From Megamonas funiformis (GTDB lineage Bacteria; Bacillota; Negativicutes; Selenomonadales; Selenomonadaceae), in the NCBI RefSeq assembly GCF_010669225.1, contig NZ_CP048627.1, positions 1,439,292 through 1,503,291 of the forward strand: 64,000 nt of DNA, read 5' to 3'. Positions within the stretch are counted from its first letter, which is position 1. Every line of letters starts with the position of its first letter. Position numbers and translations under genes: made by a program. Below the pieces are notes generated by a model. The model saw only the letters and a program-made list of their open reading frames with translations, was not told where the DNA came from and did no database searches. Below, piece after piece: positions 61,581-64,000 of the stretch.

Positions 61581-62711
61581 ATGATAAAAAGGCAGATGAT
61601 TGTAGTGAAAACATATTGTTTTAAACTGTATAAGGCAAAAAGAAATAGAAAACTTCATAAAGTTATTAATATAGCTGGAATTATCTACAATCACTGTATT
61701 GCTTTGCATAAAAGATATTATCGTTTATTTAAAAAATCTCTTAATATCTATAAGCTTCAAAAACATTTAACTAAACTTAAGAAAATAGGTAAATTTAGCT
61801 ATTTTAAAGAAGTAGGTTCGCAAGCTATTCAAGACATAACTCAAAGAATAGACCGTGCTTATAAATTGTTTTTTAGAAATTTAAAACATAAAATTCGTAC
61901 AGCACCACCATCTTTTAAAAAGATACGAAAATATAAATCATTCACGCTCAAACAAGCTGGTTGGAAGCTTTTAAAGAGTAATATTATAGAAATTAATAAA
62001 CAAAAATACAAATATTTTAAAAGTAGAGATATTGAAGGAATAGTTAAAACAATAACAATTAAACGTGATACTTTAGGTGATATATATCTTTATTTTGTTT
62101 GTGAAACTAACGAGAATAAAGTTTTAGCAAGAACAGGAAAAAGCGTCGGCTATGACTTTGGACTAAAACAGTTTTTAACAGCTTCAGATAATGAAGATAT
62201 AAAAGCACCTTTATTTTTTAAGCAAAATGCTAATGATATAAAAAAAGCTAATAGAATTTTATCTAGAAAAAAGAAAGTTTCAAATCATCGTAGATTAGCA
62301 AAAATAGCTCTTGCTAGATTGTATAAGAAAATATCTAATCAACGTAAAGATTTTCATTTTAAATTAGCAAATAAAATTTGTAGTGAATATGCTTTAATCT
62401 GCATAGAAGATTTGAATATAAAAGGAATGCAAAAACGTTGGGGTAGAAAAATATCTGACTATGGATTTAGTGAATTTATAAAAATTCTTGAATATAAAGC
62501 GAGAGAAATTGGCTCAATAGTGCAAAAGATAGATAGATACTATCCAAGTTCGCAAATTTGCCATGTTTGTGGTACAAAAAATCCTGAAACTAAAAATTTG
62601 GCAGTTCGTGAGTGGATTTGCGCAAAGTGCAAAACCAGCCACGATAGAGATAGAAATGCTGCTATAAATATATGGAAGGTTGGGGCATCAACCTTCTTTG
62701 GAGAGATATAG
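61581..62711 (+). CDS. tnpB: RNA-guided nuclease TnpB
   Basis: Up to 376 residues; the start could also be ATG 61596 or GTG 61605, whose product begins MKTYCFKLYKAKRN like other TnpB proteins. RuvC residues are present: Asp in VGYDFGLKQF, Glu in ICIEDLNIKGM, Asp in HDRDRNAAINI, plus the zinc-finger pairs CHVC and CAKC. TnpB cleaves DNA next to the target motif under guidance of the omegaRNA from its own 3' end. Four bases after tnpA. Confidence 0.92.
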   Translation: MIKRQMIVVKTYCFKLYKAKRNRKLHKVINIAGIIYNHCIALHKRYYRLFKKSLNIYKLQKHLTKLKKIGKFSYFKEVGSQAIQDITQRIDRAYKLFFRNLKHKIRTAPPSFKKIRKYKSFTLKQAGWKLLKSNIIEINKQKYKYFKSRDIEGIVKTITIKRDTLGDIYLYFVCETNENKVLARTGKSVGYDFGLKQFLTASDNEDIKAPLFFKQNANDIKKANRILSRKKKVSNHRRLAKIALARLYKKISNQRKDFHFKLANKICSEYALICIEDLNIKGMQKRWGRKISDYGFSEFIKILEYKAREIGSIVQKIDRYYPSSQICHVCGTKNPETKNLAVREWICAKCKTSHDRDRNAAINIWKVGASTFFGEI

Positions 62712-62789
62712 TAAGACCTGCTATTTTAGTAGGCAAGTATCGTTTGTATCCAAGAATCCCCTGCCTTTAGGCATGGGGAGTATGTCAAC
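62580..62789 (+). ncRNA. OmegaRNA of TnpB (3' end of the IS)
   Basis: The region overlapping the tnpB 3' end and the element's right end contains hairpins CCTGCTA-TTT-TAGTAGG (62717-62733) and CCCCTGCC-TTTA-GGCATGGGG (62758-62778), ending at the RE boundary near 62789. The guide would be the first bases of host flank after it (brnQ-like sequence). The 5' limit is a guess. Confidence 0.6.
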
Positions 62790-62975
62790 TACAGAAGCTA
62801 AAGCCATCATAGGAAATAAAATTCCTGTAAGTGCTAAACCAATAATTGCCCAGCCAACTTGTTCACCTGATACTAAACCTATAATTGGTGGAAAAATCAA
62901 ATTACCTGAACCAAAAAAGATGGCAAACATCGCAAAACCCATAACTAAAATATCTTTTTTCATATTTTTCTTCAT
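62789..62975 (-). pseudogene. brnQ-like gene truncated by the IS
   Basis: About 62 residues of a branched-chain amino acid carrier: KDILVMGFAMFAIFFGSGNL, then IFPPIIGLVSGEQVGWAIIG, ending ALASV at the IS boundary. Full BrnQ proteins exceed 400 residues. The frame then continues into IS sequence (PMPKGRGF), which is not native. Start follows GAGGAG. The rest of the gene is not found left of the IS. Confidence 0.78.
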
Positions 62976-63333
62976 CTATCGACCACTCCTCTTTTAAATT
63001 TTATTAATTAATTGCATTTATCTTACATCTTTATCGTATAATTATACCAAAGTTATTTATATTGTCAATGATACACTTAATATAATAAATACTCTATATT
63101 TTTTCTTTTTGTAATATATATTTGTATTTAAAATTTCATTTTTCATAACAAAATCAAGATTTTAAAACAAAAACCAAAATCATTTTTTTCAATCATCAAA
63201 AATCTAAAATAAAAATTTATGTTAAAGTTCATCATACTAATACATCTTATCTGCAAAATTATACTTGCCGTCTTCAAAATCACTAAGTATTGAAGTCCAT
63301 TTTAGAAAATGATATAATTATTTTATTGTGGAT

Positions 63334-63365
63334 ATAGCCACCAGTATTAATTAGCTGGTGGCTAT
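63334..63365 (+). terminator. Strong hairpin in the miaB leader
   Basis: ATAGCCACCAG/CTGGTGGCTAT, perfect 11-bp stem with a 10-nt loop, followed by TCTTATCTTAG, 56 bp before the miaB start. It may attenuate transcription or mark a short leader RNA. The rest of 62990-63420 is AT-rich with a GATATAATTATT -10-like stretch at 63311 and no gene. Confidence 0.5.
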
Positions 63366-63420
63366 TCTTATCTTAGTTATTTAATTACAATTCAATTTAT
63401 TTTTAGAAAGGATGTATCTT

Positions 63421-64000
63421 TTGTTAAATCATAAACAATTATTATATAAAATTTTACCTTATGGCTGTCAGATGAATTTTTCTGATGGTGAACGCTTCGC
63501 AGGTCAGTTAGAACGCATGGGCTATAAACCTGCCGAAAAATTAGAAAACGCTGATATTATCATCATCAATACTTGCTGTGTTCGTGAAAGTGCCGAAAAG
63601 AAAATTTACGGCAAAATTGGCGAAATCAAACATTTAAAACAACAAAAACCAGATTTAATCTTAGGTATCACTGGTTGTATGGCACAAAAAGATGGTGATG
63701 CCATCTTCAAAAAAGCTTCTCATGTAGATTTTGTCCTTGGCACAAATAAAATGTATGATTTACCTGCTGTATTAGAAGAAATTTTTGCTTCTCGTGGTCA
63801 TATTGTCAAATTAGCTGGCGATTATGATATGCCACCAAATGTAGAACCAGCAGAAAACAACTCTTTATTTGCTTTCGTGCCTATTATGTATGGTTGCAAT
63901 AATTTCTGTACTTATTGTATCGTTCCTTACGTTCGCGGTCGTGAACGCAGTCGTGCACCGCAAGAAATCGTTGCAGAAATAACAAAACTCGCTCAAAATG
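63421..64000 (+). CDS. miaB: tRNA methylthiotransferase MiaB, 5' part
   Basis: First 193 codons; the gene runs off the window. TTG start after GAAAGGATG. N-terminal UPF0004 domain with three cluster cysteines (PYGCQMN at 16, INTCCVRE, GITGCMA) and the radical-SAM motif CNNFCTYC followed by YVRGRERSR. MiaB adds the methylthio group to i6A37 in tRNA using two 4Fe-4S clusters. MSF-type spacing is normal. Confidence 0.93.
   Translation, partial: MLNHKQLLYKILPYGCQMNFSDGERFAGQLERMGYKPAEKLENADIIIINTCCVRESAEKKIYGKIGEIKHLKQQKPDLILGITGCMAQKDGDAIFKKASHVDFVLGTNKMYDLPAVLEEIFASRGHIVKLAGDYDMPPNVEPAENNSLFAFVPIMYGCNNFCTYCIVPYVRGRERSRAPQEIVAEITKLAQN

Larger units (their letters stand above)
61060..62789 (+). 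mobile_element. IS200/IS605-family insertion sequence
   Basis: About 1.73 kb with tnpA and tnpB in the same direction. Left-end hairpin GCGAGC...GCTCGC enclosing CCCC...GGGG (61068-61112) and right-end hairpin with CCCCTGCC TTTA GGCATGGGG, ending near TATGTCAAC (62781-62789). No terminal inverted repeats or target duplication, as expected. Both genes look intact, so it may be active. It separates a brnQ-like 5' end from an unrelated 3' remnant. Confidence 0.85.

Noticed and set aside
62721-62975. Complete 84-aa membrane protein
   Set aside because: The last 22 residues are IS right-end sequence; it is a truncated brnQ-like gene.

Overview
The window is AT-rich bacterial chromosome carrying one complete-looking tailed-phage genome. 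Chromosomal genes (typA, rbgA, bioY, pncB, miaB, a selenomonad-style aldo/keto reductase with a ferredoxin tail, tandem hsp20 genes), strong AGGAGG-type ribosome sites and frequent TTG starts fit a low-GC Firmicute. My inference is a Negativicute such as a Megamonas relative; no rRNA or marker gene settles this.

Layout. 1-5405: chromosomal genes on the minus strand (sepF-like end, typA, rbgA, then an aldo/keto reductase-PDZ pair). 5406-51093: a ~45.7 kb prophage bounded by 148-bp direct repeats differing at two bases. The repeat carries a promoter/operator, so integration upstream of hsp20 leaves hsp20 with a copy of its promoter. Inside, reading the minus-strand late operon in transcription order (right to left): terminase, portal, collagen-like protein, scaffold, capsid, MuF protein with a zincin tail, connectors, contractile (PBSX/XkdK-type) tail with a canonical -1 frameshift site in the tail assembly chaperone, baseplate, tail fibre, fibre chaperone, holin, amidase. 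The replication genes (32-43 kb: DUF2800, DUF2815, family A polymerase, VapE-like primase-helicase, VRR-NUC, SNF2 helicase) lie on the same strand. The lysogeny switch is at 45 kb, with two S24 repressors in tandem, and is followed by cargo (DUF5677, AbiGi-like pair) and the integrase.

Most interesting: the tail-fibre gene (10358-11905) is followed by four silent, start-less alternative C-terminal cassettes in both orientations (9500-10361). Each begins with the same ACAATGGGGA box that lies inside the fibre gene, and a second, complete tyrosine recombinase is nearby (7685-8734). This has the architecture of an R64-type shufflon, here placed to switch the receptor-binding tip of a temperate contractile phage. 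Other signals are a MuF-zincin toxin candidate with a small downstream partner, a 117-bp nested symmetric element before the primase gene, and an AbiGi-like pair.

51094-64000: tandem hsp20 genes with a structured leader, a YobI-like P-loop protein, a type I toxin-antitoxin locus (26-aa holin-like toxin plus antisense RNA), bioY, a serine hydrolase, three ~166-bp tandem repeats, pncB, and an IS200/IS605 element (tnpA, tnpB, omegaRNA end) that truncates a brnQ-like gene and abuts another gene remnant. The window ends in miaB.
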